Of a DNA stretch of 64,000 nucleotides, positions 46,589-55,596 are shown in pieces. Origin of the DNA: CBFHMJ01 sp965656875 (lineage in GTDB: Bacteria > Pseudomonadota > Gammaproteobacteria > Enterobacterales > Alteromonadaceae); NCBI GenBank assembly GCA_965656875.1, contig CBFHMJ010000001.1:20367-84366 (forward strand). The letters run 5' to 3'. The position numbers and the translations under genes were made by a program. The notes under the pieces were generated by a model. The model saw only the letters and a list, made by a program, of their open reading frames with translations. It had not been told where the DNA came from and did not search any database. How positions within the stretch are numbered: position 1 is the stretch's first letter; each line of letters starts with the position of its first letter.

Positions 46589-47302
46589 TTAGTGGATATC
46601 TTTCCAGAATTCTTTCTTCAGCATGAAGATTAAGCCCAGAAGAATCAGAAGGAAGAAAATAACCTTCGTTCCAAGGCTTTCAGATTCAAGACGCGAAGGC
46701 TCACCGACATATGCCAGGAAGTTCACCAAATCAGTAATTGCATTGTCATACTCGTCAGCACTCATCTCACCAGTACCATCTGCAACTACTTTCTTATGGC
46801 CTTCACTATCTACTTCTAAGTGAGTTTTACCTTGTAGTTCTTGAAGAACATGAGGCATACCAACGTCTTTAAACACAACGTTGTTCACTTTGAAAGGACG
46901 ATCAGGGTCGTAATAGAAGCTTTTCAGATACGTATAAATCCAGTCTGGACCACGTAAACGAGCTTCTAACGTTAGATCTGGTGGTGGAGCACCAAACCAA
47001 ACCGCCGCATTTTCACTATCCATCGCATTAGTAATCAAAGAACCAACTTTGTCACCGCTTGGAATCAGATTCGCTTTACCGTCTTCCAGTGGAATACCCA
47101 GGTCGTTAAACGTTCTTTCATAACGCTGATGACCTAACGCATGACAACCAAGACAGTAGTTAACATATAATTTAGCACCATTTTGCAAAGATGCTTTATC
47201 CGTTAAATCAATGTTCGCTTTTTCCAGAGGTGCTTTACCGCCAGCAGCGAAAACCATTGATGGTGCAATAAAAGCTAAAGCAATTAAAAACTTTTTCATC
47301 AT
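46589..47302 (-). CDS. petC: Cytochrome c1 of the bc1 complex
   Basis: Cytochrome c1 passes electrons from the Rieske protein to soluble cytochrome c. The 237-residue precursor has a signal peptide ending near VFA, the heme motif CLGCH in NYCLGCHALGHQRYERT, a PDLTLEARLRGPDWIYTYL segment and a C-terminal membrane anchor (IFFLLILLGLIFML). It overlaps petB by four bases. Confidence 0.96.
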   Translation of the reverse strand: MMKKFLIALAFIAPSMVFAAGGKAPLEKANIDLTDKASLQNGAKLYVNYCLGCHALGHQRYERTFNDLGIPLEDGKANLIPSGDKVGSLITNAMDSENAAVWFGAPPPDLTLEARLRGPDWIYTYLKSFYYDPDRPFKVNNVVFKDVGMPHVLQELQGKTHLEVDSEGHKKVVADGTGEMSADEYDNAITDLVNFLAYVGEPSRLESESLGTKVIFFLLILLGLIFMLKKEFWKDIH

Positions 47303-48564
47303 GACGGGATCCTTTCTGGAACAGGTTTAGTCTTCTCGTTTTTACTGTACAACCACAATAAGCCGAAATAACCGAAGTAACCTACAGAGAACACACGTGA
47401 CCAGAATGCATTTTCAGGCGTAGCGTGTTGAGCACCAAGGTAACCAAGAACGATAAAGCTGATTGCAAACATAACCAGGTTCAGTTTGTGGATGCCGCTT
47501 CTGTAACGAACAGAACGAACTTTACAACGGTCTAACCAAGGAATCAGAGCAAGCGCTACAATAGCTGCGAACATAGCGATAACACCAAACAGCTTGTCAG
47601 GAACCGCACGAAGAATTGCATAGAAAGGCGTGAAGTACCAAACCGGTGCGATATGCTCAGGTGTTTTCAACGGGTTTGCAGGCTCAAAGTTAGGTGGCTC
47701 AAGGAAGTAACCGCCCATTTCCGGATTGAAGAACATAACGTAGCAGAACAGAATCATGAAGATTGTGAATGCGACTAAATCTTTCAGAACAACGTGAGGG
47801 AAGAATGGAATCGCATCAACGATATCTTTCTTATCAGTGTAGTACTCGTGGAATTTGAAGTTTGGTTTTTCTTCGTCAGGAATACTGCCTTTTGGCTTTT
47901 TAATAGCAATACCATCAGGGTTATTTGAACCAACTTCATGCAATGCAATGATGTGAAGGAACACAAGAATAACCAGAACCAATGGCAACGCGATAACGTG
48001 TAATGCGAAGAAACGGTTTAATGTTACGCCAGAGATTACGTAGTCACCACGAATCCAAAGTGTAATGTCATCACCGATAATTGGAATAGCACCAAATAGA
48101 CCAATGATTACCTGAGCACCCCAGTATGACATCTGACCCCATGGTAATAAGTAACCCATGAATGCTTCAGCCATCAATGCAAGGAAGATAAACATACCAA
48201 ATAGCCATAGAAGTTCTCTTGGTTTTTGGTAAGAGCCATACAGCATGCCACGGAACATGTGCATATAAACAACGATAAAGAAGGCAGAAGCACCGGTAGA
48301 GTGCATATAACGGAGAAGCCAACCGTATTCAACATCACGCATGATGTACTCAACAGAAGCAAAAGCACCTTCTGCTGACGGGTTGTAGTTCATTGTTAGC
48401 CAGATACCAGTCACGATTTGGTTAACAAGAACGATTGTGGCCATGAAGCCGAAGAAGTACCAGAAGTTTAAATTTTTAGGAGCTGGATATTGAGCAAGGT
48501 GCATATTCCATGTTTTGGTCATTGGAATACGCTCGTCCATCCAGTTAACTAGATTTTGCCACAT
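47299..48564 (-). CDS. petB: Cytochrome b of the bc1 complex
   Basis: Cytochrome b holds the two b hemes and the quinol sites. The 421-residue protein has eight membrane segments, the Qo-site stretch GAIPIIGDDITLWIRGDYVI, heme-ligating His pairs in helices two and four, and PEHIAPVWYFTPFYAILRA. It overlaps petA by one base and petC by four. Confidence 0.97.
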   Translation of the reverse strand: MWQNLVNWMDERIPMTKTWNMHLAQYPAPKNLNFWYFFGFMATIVLVNQIVTGIWLTMNYNPSAEGAFASVEYIMRDVEYGWLLRYMHSTGASAFFIVVYMHMFRGMLYGSYQKPRELLWLFGMFIFLALMAEAFMGYLLPWGQMSYWGAQVIIGLFGAIPIIGDDITLWIRGDYVISGVTLNRFFALHVIALPLVLVILVFLHIIALHEVGSNNPDGIAIKKPKGSIPDEEKPNFKFHEYYTDKKDIVDAIPFFPHVVLKDLVAFTIFMILFCYVMFFNPEMGGYFLEPPNFEPANPLKTPEHIAPVWYFTPFYAILRAVPDKLFGVIAMFAAIVALALIPWLDRCKVRSVRYRSGIHKLNLVMFAISFIVLGYLGAQHATPENAFWSRVFSVGYFGYFGLLWLYSKNEKTKPVPERIPS

Positions 48565-49154
48565 TACGCCTCTCCTTCTTCTAACCCAACAAGAACTGTT
48601 GAATCATCAAGGTAATAATAAGGGGGGATAACCAGGTTTGTCGGTGCAGGAACGCTCTTATAAACACGACCAGACATGTCAAACTTAGAGCCGTGACAAG
48701 GACAGATGAAACCAGCATTAATGCCCTGAACCTGCTCAGCAAAGCTGTCTTTCAGGTAAGTAGGAGAACAACCCAGGTGAGTACAGATACCAACAGCAAT
48801 GAAATACTCAGGCTTGATTGAACGATGTCTGTTCTTAGCGAATTCTGGCTGTTGAGGTTCAACAGATTCAGGATCACGTAAGTCACCATCTTGTTTTTCT
48901 AATTCAGCCAGCATTTCCGGGGTACGGTGAATACACCATACTGGCTGTCCACGCCATTTAACCCTTACTAACTGACCAGGCTCCAGCTTGTCAATTTTAA
49001 CTTCTACCGGGGCTCCGGCAGATTTAGCTTTAGCACTGGGGTTCCAGGATGCAACAAATGGAACTGCCGCTCCAATAACTCCAGCACCACCAACGACCGA
49101 TGTGGCAATCGTAAGGAAACGTCGTCGGCTGTTATCAGCAGGCGCTTTACTCAT
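48564..49154 (-). CDS. petA: Rieske iron-sulfur protein of the bc1 complex
   Basis: This subunit takes electrons from quinol through a 2Fe-2S cluster. It has a Tat-type anchor (RRRFLTIATSVVGGAGV) and both cluster motifs, CTHLGCSP and CPCHGSKFD. The frame is open to a GTG at 49169, but GGAG nine bases before the ATG at 49154 favours the latter (196 residues). It heads petABC; its promoter lies between 49155 and the rpsI terminator. Confidence 0.95.
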   Translation of the reverse strand: MSKAPADNSRRRFLTIATSVVGGAGVIGAAVPFVASWNPSAKAKSAGAPVEVKIDKLEPGQLVRVKWRGQPVWCIHRTPEMLAELEKQDGDLRDPESVEPQQPEFAKNRHRSIKPEYFIAVGICTHLGCSPTYLKDSFAEQVQGINAGFICPCHGSKFDMSGRVYKSVPAPTNLVIPPYYYLDDSTVLVGLEEGEA

Positions 49155-49361
49155 CCGCAATTTCTCCACGCAGTAAACGATTCGACCGTAATTATTTTTA
49201 GCTTTTCAGCCTTTAATACCGGCCACTTCTCGATGATTTTAAAAATAGTGGGATAATAAAGAAAAGCCACTGTTAACACAAGGAATATGGACGACTTTGC
49301 AGCAATTATTTGCCCGAATCGACCAGAGGATGAAAGGAAAAAAATCAGGGAGTTAAAACAC

Positions 49362-49393
49362 AAAAAGCCTGAGGTACAAACCACAGGCTTTTT
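49362..49393 (-). terminator. Terminator after rpsI
   Basis: A 10-bp stem (AAAAAGCCTG at 49362-49371 with CAGGCTTTTT at 49384-49393) with a 12-base loop follows rpsI by 25 bases on the minus strand and ends in a T run there. It separates the ribosomal protein genes from petABC. Confidence 0.88.
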
Positions 49394-49417
49394 GAAGAAA
49401 ACGGATAAGATATAATC

Positions 49418-49810
49418 TTAACGTTTTGAGTATTGTGGACGCTTACGAGCTTTATGTAGACCCACTTTCTTACGTTCAACGCGACGAGCGTCACGAGTAA
49501 CGAAGCCAGCTTTACGTAGAGAGCTACGTAGAGTCTCATCGTACTCCATTAGAGCACGAGTGATGCCGTGACGGATTGCGCCAGCCTGACCACTGATACC
49601 ACCACCAGTTACAGTGATGTATAGATCAAACTTTTCTTCCATTTCTACAAGCTCTAGTGGCTGACGAACAACCATGCGAGCTGTTTCACGACCAAAGTAT
49701 TGCTCGATTGAAACTTTGTTGATAGTAATGTTGCCATTACCTGGTCTTAAGAAAACGCGAGCTGTTGAGCTTTTACGACGACCTGTACCGTAGTATTGAT
49801 TATCTGCCAT
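49418..49810 (-). CDS. rpsI: 30S ribosomal protein S9
   Basis: S9 is a small-subunit protein whose C-terminal tail reaches the P-site tRNA. The 130-residue protein starts MADNQYYGTGRRKSSTARVF and ends KVGLHKARKRPQYSKR, the universal tail. It follows rplM by 16 bases. Confidence 0.99.
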   Translation of the reverse strand: MADNQYYGTGRRKSSTARVFLRPGNGNITINKVSIEQYFGRETARMVVRQPLELVEMEEKFDLYITVTGGGISGQAGAIRHGITRALMEYDETLRSSLRKAGFVTRDARRVERKKVGLHKARKRPQYSKR

Positions 49811-49826
49811 TGTTTAACGTCCCGAA

Positions 49827-50255
49827 TTAAATGTCTAATACTTGTGGCTGTTGAGCTGTGTGGTTATGCTCAGAGCCTGCGTACACTTTCAACTTACGGA
49901 ACATTGCACGGCCAAGAGGACCACGTGGCAACATACCTTTAACAGCTTTCTCAATTACCATCTCTGGCTTTTTATCAATCAGCTTTTCAAAGTTGATTGA
50001 TTTAAGACCACCTGGGTAGCCAGTGTGAGAGTAGTACATTTTGCCTTTGGCTTTGTTACCAGTAACAGCTACTTTTTCAGCGTTTACAACAATGATGTAA
50101 TCGCCAGTGTCAGCATGAGGAGTATACTCAGGCTTATGCTTACCACGAAGACGCTTTGCGATTTCTGCAGAAAGACGTCCCAGAGTTTTACCAGTAGCGT
50201 CAACAACAAACCAGTCGCGCTTGATTGTATCTGGTTTTGCAACAAATGTTTTCAT
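49827..50255 (-). CDS. rplM: 50S ribosomal protein L13
   Basis: L13 is an early-assembly large-subunit protein. The 142-residue protein starts MKTFVAKPDTIKRDWFVVDA and contains GDYIIVVNAEKVAVTGNKA and MLPRGPLGRAMFRKLKVYAG. It heads the rplM-rpsI operon and has a structured leader of about 170 bases upstream. Confidence 0.99.
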   Translation of the reverse strand: MKTFVAKPDTIKRDWFVVDATGKTLGRLSAEIAKRLRGKHKPEYTPHADTGDYIIVVNAEKVAVTGNKAKGKMYYSHTGYPGGLKSINFEKLIDKKPEMVIEKAVKGMLPRGPLGRAMFRKLKVYAGSEHNHTAQQPQVLDI

Positions 50256-50437
50256 TAATCTAAAACCTAAAAAAATTCTACACTCGATAGCATAATGCTA
50301 CCGCTCCCGTGCTGAATTCCCCTCGAAACTCAGACTTACAACCGTTCGGCTAAAAACGGCGACGACTTTCATCGTCTGTTTTGGTGATGGGCTACCACCA
50401 AAAGGAGTATGTAACGCGAGCGAGGCGGCGATTATAA
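50256..50437 (-). promoter_or_regulatory. rplM promoter and structured leader
   Basis: A perfect -10 TATAAT lies at 50431-50436 on the minus strand and is followed by a GC-rich discriminator (CGCCGCC), as in stringently controlled ribosomal promoters; the -35 is weak. The leader can form successive hairpins: TTTTGGTG/CACCAAAA near 50378-50404, GACGA/TCGTC near 50360-50377, CCGT/ACGG near 50342-50360, and a GGTAGCA/TGCTATC hairpin near 50287-50303, followed closely by a run of seven T before the start codon. L13 is known to regulate its own mRNA in E. coli, so this is a likely autoregulatory leader; that role is inference. Confidence 0.65.
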
Positions 50438-50646
50438 ATGAGTCAGCCTCAAAGATCACTACCTGAACGCAATTAAATCGCTGTTTTTATCTTGTTTTAT
50501 TCGATCTTCTCCCAACGACCTTGATAAACGTCATTCAACCCATTTCACGTTGCTTTTTTTATTAATACAAACAGTCGGTTATAATTTTTTTAATTTTTAT
50601 TCTAAACCTTTTTCAACCTGGCGACGTCATACCTGGCAAACAAACA
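50438..50646. other. Divergent gap between rplM promoter and ECF sigma gene
   Basis: This stretch serves both rplM and the plus-strand sigma factor gene. A plus-strand TATAAT at 50580-50585 lies 62 bases before the sigma start codon within an AT-rich segment. I see no good -35 at the right distance, so the promoter call is tentative. Confidence 0.35.
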
Positions 50647-51204
50647 ATGAAAAGAAAAACTGTGTTGCAAACAACAAACGAACAGCAAGTTGAACAAGCA
50701 CTGATTGAGGACGTCCGGCGAGGAAATCGTCACGCGTTTCATCAACTGTACGACCGCTATGTAAAACGCGTGTATGCAAACTGTTATCGCATACTGGGAG
50801 ACAGCGAGTTAGCCAGTGATGCAACTCAGGAAGTATTTATTCAGGTCTGGAACAAGATTGAATCATTCAACGGTGACAGTCAGTTTTCCACCTGGTTGCA
50901 CAGTCTGACGACTAATCACGCGATCAGCTTTTATCGCAAACAATCAAACTGGTTAAAACGGTTTTTCAGTAAACCGGTAGAAGAAACAGCAGAAATACCG
51001 GCTCCCGGCGTAACACCTGACGCAGAAATCGATCTGGATACACTGATTCAACGGCTACCAGAACAAGCTCGAATGGTTTTTGTCCTGTTCGCTGTGAATG
51101 GCTATCGCCACGAAGAGATCGCCAACATGATGGGAATCGCCGTTGGTTCCAGTAAAGCGCAGTATCACCGGGCCAGACAACTTCTTAAATCCTGGCTGGA
51201 TTAA
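50647..51204 (+). CDS. ECF-type RNA polymerase sigma factor
   Basis: This 185-residue protein has sigma region 2 (residues about 28-95, with FHQLYDRYVKRVYANCYRIL, SDATQEVFIQVWNKI and WLHSLTTNHAISFYRK) and sigma region 4 (about 125-180, LPEQARMVFVLFAVNGYRHEEIANMM). This two-domain form defines ECF sigma factors. It precedes a probable anti-sigma factor and an exported repeat protein on the same strand. Its regulon cannot be told from here; autoregulation is common for this type. Confidence 0.93.
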   Translation: MKRKTVLQTTNEQQVEQALIEDVRRGNRHAFHQLYDRYVKRVYANCYRILGDSELASDATQEVFIQVWNKIESFNGDSQFSTWLHSLTTNHAISFYRKQSNWLKRFFSKPVEETAEIPAPGVTPDAEIDLDTLIQRLPEQARMVFVLFAVNGYRHEEIANMMGIAVGSSKAQYHRARQLLKSWLD

Positions 51205-51227
51205 CCAGCAATAGCGAGACGTAAACC

Positions 51228-51749
51228 ATGACAAAACAGAACGATATGATGGATACCTCACAGGATCAGAAAAACGATCAAAAACTTGATCAAGCGATCC
51301 AGTCACTGAATAACGAAATGACGCCTCCCAAAGATTTGTGGCAAGGCATCGATTTAGCGATTGAATCAGGCCGAACAATTTCGCCAAAACGCAAAACACC
51401 ATTGCTGAGCCTCGCCGCTGGTGTATGCATGCTGGTGTTGGCGGGCTGGTTAGTTACTTTACAACATGAGCAAACGCCAGCGGTTGTACAGCAACCTTCA
51501 GCCACATCGATTATTGAAGGTTACGAGCAGAAGAAACTGGCACTCCTCACCGCCTATGAGGATACCCGACCACTTAGTAATAACTGGCAGGAACAATTAG
51601 CAGAATTAGAAGCAGCAGCAGACGCCATTAAAAAAGCGCTGAAAGAAGACCAAAACAACGGCCCGCTATTAAAGATGTTACAGCAGGTCTATCAACAACA
51701 GGTTGATTTAATTAAACAAGTTCATCAATCTCCGTGGAAAGAAATTTAG
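51228..51749 (+). CDS. Probable membrane anti-sigma factor
   Basis: The 173-residue protein has a cytoplasmic N-terminal part of about 60 residues, one membrane helix (about 62-81, LLSLAAGVCMLVLAGWLVTL) and a periplasmic helical, Gln/Glu-rich C-terminal part (about 95-173). It lacks an obvious zinc-binding HxxxCxxC motif. The topology and its place 23 bases after an ECF sigma gene suggest an anti-sigma factor; the sequence itself does not name a family. Confidence 0.65.
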   Translation: MTKQNDMMDTSQDQKNDQKLDQAIQSLNNEMTPPKDLWQGIDLAIESGRTISPKRKTPLLSLAAGVCMLVLAGWLVTLQHEQTPAVVQQPSATSIIEGYEQKKLALLTAYEDTRPLSNNWQEQLAELEAAADAIKKALKEDQNNGPLLKMLQQVYQQQVDLIKQVHQSPWKEI

Positions 51750-51758
51750 AGGTGACAC

Positions 51759-52715
51759 ATGACGTTACGACCAACAGCACTACTACTTAGCATGATGCTT
51801 TTCCCTGGAATCTCACAAGCCGGTGAAGCTATTGATAAGACACTCGATATTACTAAAGACGGCACCATCATTATTGAAGCGATGCGTGGTGAAGTTGACA
51901 TCAAAAGTTGGGACAAAGCCCAGATATCCATTTCAGGCGAACTGGATGACGATGCCGAAGGGTATATTTTTAAAACTGAAGGCTCAGTGACAACCTTCCA
52001 GGTAGAAATGCCAGAACGCGAACGCTATTACGACAATGGCAAAAATGAAGACGGTTCAAAACTGAAAATTTTTGTACCGGTAAATAGCGAAATTGACTTC
52101 ACCGGTGTAGCAACAGATATCAGCATTACGACCATAAAAGGTGGTAGTAAAGTATCCACGGTGAACGGCACCATTAAAGCCAGCAAGCTAATGAATCGTA
52201 TTCAACTCAATACCGTCAACGGTCGCATTGAATTATCTGATTCTCAGGGAAAAATCGCCTTAGAAACCGTCAATGGCGAAGTGATCGATAAAAACTCTGA
52301 TGGCAAAATCTCTTTGACGACAGTGAATGGCGAAATTGAATCTAACTCGCGTTCCAACGACATAGAAGTACAAAACGTTAACGGTGAAATCACGCTGAAC
52401 CTCGCTCAGGTAGAAGACCTGAATATCAATTCAGTTGGTGGTGATATCGAAGTTAGCCTGGAAGCCGCAGACAACAGTGATATCGAAGTATCTACGGTAA
52501 GCGGAGATATCAAAATGATGTTTGCTACTGTGCCCAATGCACGTTTTGAAATTGACTCTCATATGAGCGGCAATATCAAAAACAAACTCACCGACCATAA
52601 AGTACATGAAACTAAGTATGGTCCGGGTGAGAACCTGGAATTCGTCTCAGGAAAAGGTAACGGCGATATTGAAATCAGCACCCTGAGTGGCGATATCCTG
52701 TTAAAGAAAAAATAA
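51759..52715 (+). CDS. Exported DUF4097-type repeat protein
   Basis: The 318-residue protein has a cleavable signal peptide (MTLRPTALLLSMMLFPGISQA) and a body of repeated strands with the motif VNG or VSG followed by I/V-x-I. I count eight copies (for example STVNGTIKAS, NTVNGRIELS, ETVNGEVIDK, TTVNGEIESN, STLSGDILLK), consistent with a beta-solenoid as in DUF4097 proteins. It ends the sigma/anti-sigma gene row with a 9-base gap. It may be an envelope target or sensor of the sigma system; this is inference. Confidence 0.8.
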   Translation: MTLRPTALLLSMMLFPGISQAGEAIDKTLDITKDGTIIIEAMRGEVDIKSWDKAQISISGELDDDAEGYIFKTEGSVTTFQVEMPERERYYDNGKNEDGSKLKIFVPVNSEIDFTGVATDISITTIKGGSKVSTVNGTIKASKLMNRIQLNTVNGRIELSDSQGKIALETVNGEVIDKNSDGKISLTTVNGEIESNSRSNDIEVQNVNGEITLNLAQVEDLNINSVGGDIEVSLEAADNSDIEVSTVSGDIKMMFATVPNARFEIDSHMSGNIKNKLTDHKVHETKYGPGENLEFVSGKGNGDIEISTLSGDILLKKK

Positions 52716-52719
52716 GGTT

Positions 52720-53709
52720 TTAATTCCTGGTCATGGAGGCTTCCCGGTCTCCATGAGTCACCAAATGTGCCAGTTCACTACGACTATTAATCGATAATTT
52801 CTGATACACCCGATACAAATGGTTCGATACCGTTGATGCCGACACCCTCAACTCTCGCCCTACTTCCTTAAACGTTTTTCCCTGTGTAACCGCCAATACC
52901 ACTTGCTTTTCACGCTCCGTTAAATGATCCAGCGGTCCGGTCGGCCAAATCTCCACGACAAACAAATCATTCAACGGCGTCACTTCACCTGACAGACCAC
53001 AATCACTGACCTGAATGCCTGTTGTCGAAAAATCGAACGGCATTTCATCAACCGACAAAGCATGTTGTGCCAGTAGATCAATAAACAATGGCTGAACTTC
53101 ATGCAACACTGAACCCGAATCACATAATGCCCTCGCACTATGTGCATGTTTTGCTTGCTGTAAGTGAGTAAAAAACGCGTGAGATGAAGCATTTAGTAAA
53201 TGATATAACACCCGTTGTTGCAGGGATTTTTCCTGCTCCGTGAACGGTGCATTGCGTTCCATGCGATATAAAGTCAATAAGGTAAACAATCCGCTGCGCT
53301 GATCCTGATGAACTGACGACAAAACCTGCGCAATTCCCCGAGGCTGGAACCGTTGCTTATAGATAGTAGATTGATAAAAATCCTCATCAGGTACTACATC
53401 CTGGTTTGAAATCGCTTTGCCCGGATTAGCAATAACCATCTGAGCAATGGGATTAATCGCAATGGAATCCGCCAGTTCTTGCGGCAATGCATCATCCAGA
53501 TTCACCAGCGTATGACTGTAAAATCGTTGATTATCCACATGTCCGTTACTCCAGATAGCTGCATCAAAACACAATAGCTCCCTCAATTCCGACAATGCCC
53601 AACGGCGAAATTGTGCAGGTTGGATTTGTGTTGCGGCCCGATACAACTTGCCAATAAAGCTATCCGCAGGGCTGATCAAGGTATTAATTTCCGTCGTTGA
53701 ATCATTCAT
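52720..53709 (-). CDS. LuxR-type transcriptional regulator
   Basis: The 329-residue protein ends in a LuxR helix-turn-helix (LTEREKQVVLAVTQGKTFKE then VSASTVSNHLYRVYQKLS). The N-terminal 240 residues have no domain I recognise. The frame is open to 53976, but that part would overlap the divergent dehydrogenase gene by more than 180 bases, so I chose the ATG at 53709. An ATG at 53748 is the alternative. It is divergent from the FAD dehydrogenase gene and probably controls it. Its stop lies five bases from that of the plus-strand repeat protein. Confidence 0.85.
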   Translation of the reverse strand: MNDSTTEINTLISPADSFIGKLYRAATQIQPAQFRRWALSELRELLCFDAAIWSNGHVDNQRFYSHTLVNLDDALPQELADSIAINPIAQMVIANPGKAISNQDVVPDEDFYQSTIYKQRFQPRGIAQVLSSVHQDQRSGLFTLLTLYRMERNAPFTEQEKSLQQRVLYHLLNASSHAFFTHLQQAKHAHSARALCDSGSVLHEVQPLFIDLLAQHALSVDEMPFDFSTTGIQVSDCGLSGEVTPLNDLFVVEIWPTGPLDHLTEREKQVVLAVTQGKTFKEVGRELRVSASTVSNHLYRVYQKLSINSRSELAHLVTHGDREASMTRN

Positions 53710-53793
53710 TAGGTTAAATTTACTATCGCCAGTGCCACGATAATGCATTGAAATAACACTCAGGGTAAAGAAACAAGCAGTAAAAACTCTGCC

Positions 53794-55431
53794 ATGAAAA
53801 CATACCAGACCGACATTTTGATCATTGGCGCCGGCATCGCCGGCATGGTTGCCGCACTTGAACTGTGTAAAAAGGGCAAAAATGTACTGATGATCGACCG
53901 ACAATCCAACACCAAAATTGGCGGCCTCGCACGTTACGCTTTTGGAGGCATGGCACTGGTCGGCACACCTGAACAAAAACGAATGGGCATTCAGGACTCA
54001 CCGGAGCTGGCGCTAAACGACTGGTTTAACGTCGCTAATTTCAGTGCAACCGATCATTGGCAAAAACGCTGGGCTGAATACTATGTCAATAACAGTAAAC
54101 AACGCATCTACGACTATGTACGCCAACTTGGTGTTACCTTTCTTCCTGCCGTAAACTGGGTTGAACGCGGCCTGTTTTCACCCGGTAACTCCGTGCCTCG
54201 TTACCATATTATGTGGGGAACAAGCCTCAAGCTGGTCACGCAAACTGAAAAAGCGCTGACATCCTATCTCGGCCAAAATCTGTCGATTCTCTTCCAACAC
54301 AGCGCCGATGAACTCACAACCGAACAGCAGCAAGTCACAGGCTGTACCGGCTCAACTATGGATGGCGACGCATTTCAAATCGCTGCGGAACAAACGATTA
54401 TTGCAACAGGAGGCTTCGCTGGAAATCTTGATGCGGTAAAACGTTACTGGCCAGAATCAAATCAGTTCACGCCAGATGCTGCCTCAAATCAGCCAGGTTT
54501 TAACTGGGGTCCGATGCCATCAACTATGCTCAATGGCTCCCACCCGACCGCCGACGGTCACATGCACCACCGAGTCGAATCACTGGGCGGTAAACTCACC
54601 AATATGCAATCAATGTGGAATTACGCCGCAGGTATTCCCCACCCGGAACCGGAATTTGATAATCATGGGCTGAGCCTCATTCCCTGTAAATCCGCATTAT
54701 GGCTTGACGCCCACGGTGATCGCATCGGCCCAGAACCTATGGTGACCGGGTTTGACACGAATTACTTATGCCAACAAATGTCTCGACTCGATACCCCCTG
54801 GGCCTGGCAAATACTTAACTGGCGTATTGGCGCAAAGGAATTTGCCATCTCTGGGGCTGAACACAACCCGCTGATTCGTGATGAAAAACTACTAAAATTT
54901 CTCTGGCAAACCCTCAGAGGCAACCACTCATTACTGCAACAGATGAAACAACAAAGTGATCACTTCCTCGTTGCAGATACATTGCCAGATCTGGTCAGGC
55001 AAATGAATCAGCTAACCGACAGCCAACACATTAATGAGCAGAAGCTCCAGCGCACCCTTACCGACTGGGATCAACATATTAATCGTGGTGAGCGTTACTG
55101 GAACGATGATCAACTTCGTCGCATCGTGCAAGCCAGACAATGGAAACCCGACCGAATGAGAACCTGCAAGCCAGCTGCGTTACTGGAACCTGCTAATGGT
55201 CCACTCATTGCTATAAAGGTTCACCTTATCGCTCGAAAAAATCTTGGAGGTATTCAAACTAATCTCAGCAGCCAGGTACTCAGCCATAATGGCGACGTTA
55301 TTCCCGGTCTGTATGCTATTGGCGAAGCTGCCGGATTTGGCGGTGGCGGCATCAGTGGCGCACGTTCACTCGAAGGTACATTTTTATCCGGATGCATTTT
55401 GACAGCTCGACAAGCTGCCGACGCCATCTAA
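53794..55431 (+). CDS. FAD-binding dehydrogenase (fumarate reductase/ketosteroid dehydrogenase superfamily)
   Basis: The 545-residue flavoprotein has the dinucleotide-binding N-terminus DILIIGAGIAGMVAALELCK, a Gly-rich GGLARYAFGGMALV segment, TIIATGGFAGN and the C-terminal GLYAIGEAAGFGGGGISGAR that closes over FAD. No signal peptide is seen, so it acts in the cytoplasm. It belongs to a widespread family annotated only as FAD-binding dehydrogenase; substrates have not been shown. It is followed 165 bases later by a ThDP enzyme and is divergent from the LuxR regulator. Confidence 0.88.
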   Translation: MKTYQTDILIIGAGIAGMVAALELCKKGKNVLMIDRQSNTKIGGLARYAFGGMALVGTPEQKRMGIQDSPELALNDWFNVANFSATDHWQKRWAEYYVNNSKQRIYDYVRQLGVTFLPAVNWVERGLFSPGNSVPRYHIMWGTSLKLVTQTEKALTSYLGQNLSILFQHSADELTTEQQQVTGCTGSTMDGDAFQIAAEQTIIATGGFAGNLDAVKRYWPESNQFTPDAASNQPGFNWGPMPSTMLNGSHPTADGHMHHRVESLGGKLTNMQSMWNYAAGIPHPEPEFDNHGLSLIPCKSALWLDAHGDRIGPEPMVTGFDTNYLCQQMSRLDTPWAWQILNWRIGAKEFAISGAEHNPLIRDEKLLKFLWQTLRGNHSLLQQMKQQSDHFLVADTLPDLVRQMNQLTDSQHINEQKLQRTLTDWDQHINRGERYWNDDQLRRIVQARQWKPDRMRTCKPAALLEPANGPLIAIKVHLIARKNLGGIQTNLSSQVLSHNGDVIPGLYAIGEAAGFGGGGISGARSLEGTFLSGCILTARQAADAI

Positions 55432-55596
55432 CCCGATCAGCGTCTGCTGACCTTTAGGGATGAATTTCGGTTCGAATTCTCTGGCGTGAAACGCAGAATA
55501 ACGACACGACGCAACCTGAAGCCTTGTATAAACACTAACAAGCGGTTGCAAAAATCATCTTCAAAGGTCAAAAGACCCAAATACAGGACATAAATA

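Noticed and set aside
52579..52715. Operator or terminator between the converging DUF4097 and LuxR genes
   Set aside because: The stops are only five bases apart and no hairpin with a T run is visible there.
53710..53976. N-terminal extension of the LuxR regulator
   Set aside because: It would overlap the start of the divergent dehydrogenase by more than 180 bases and has no regulator-like sequence; the ATG at 53709 is more sensible.
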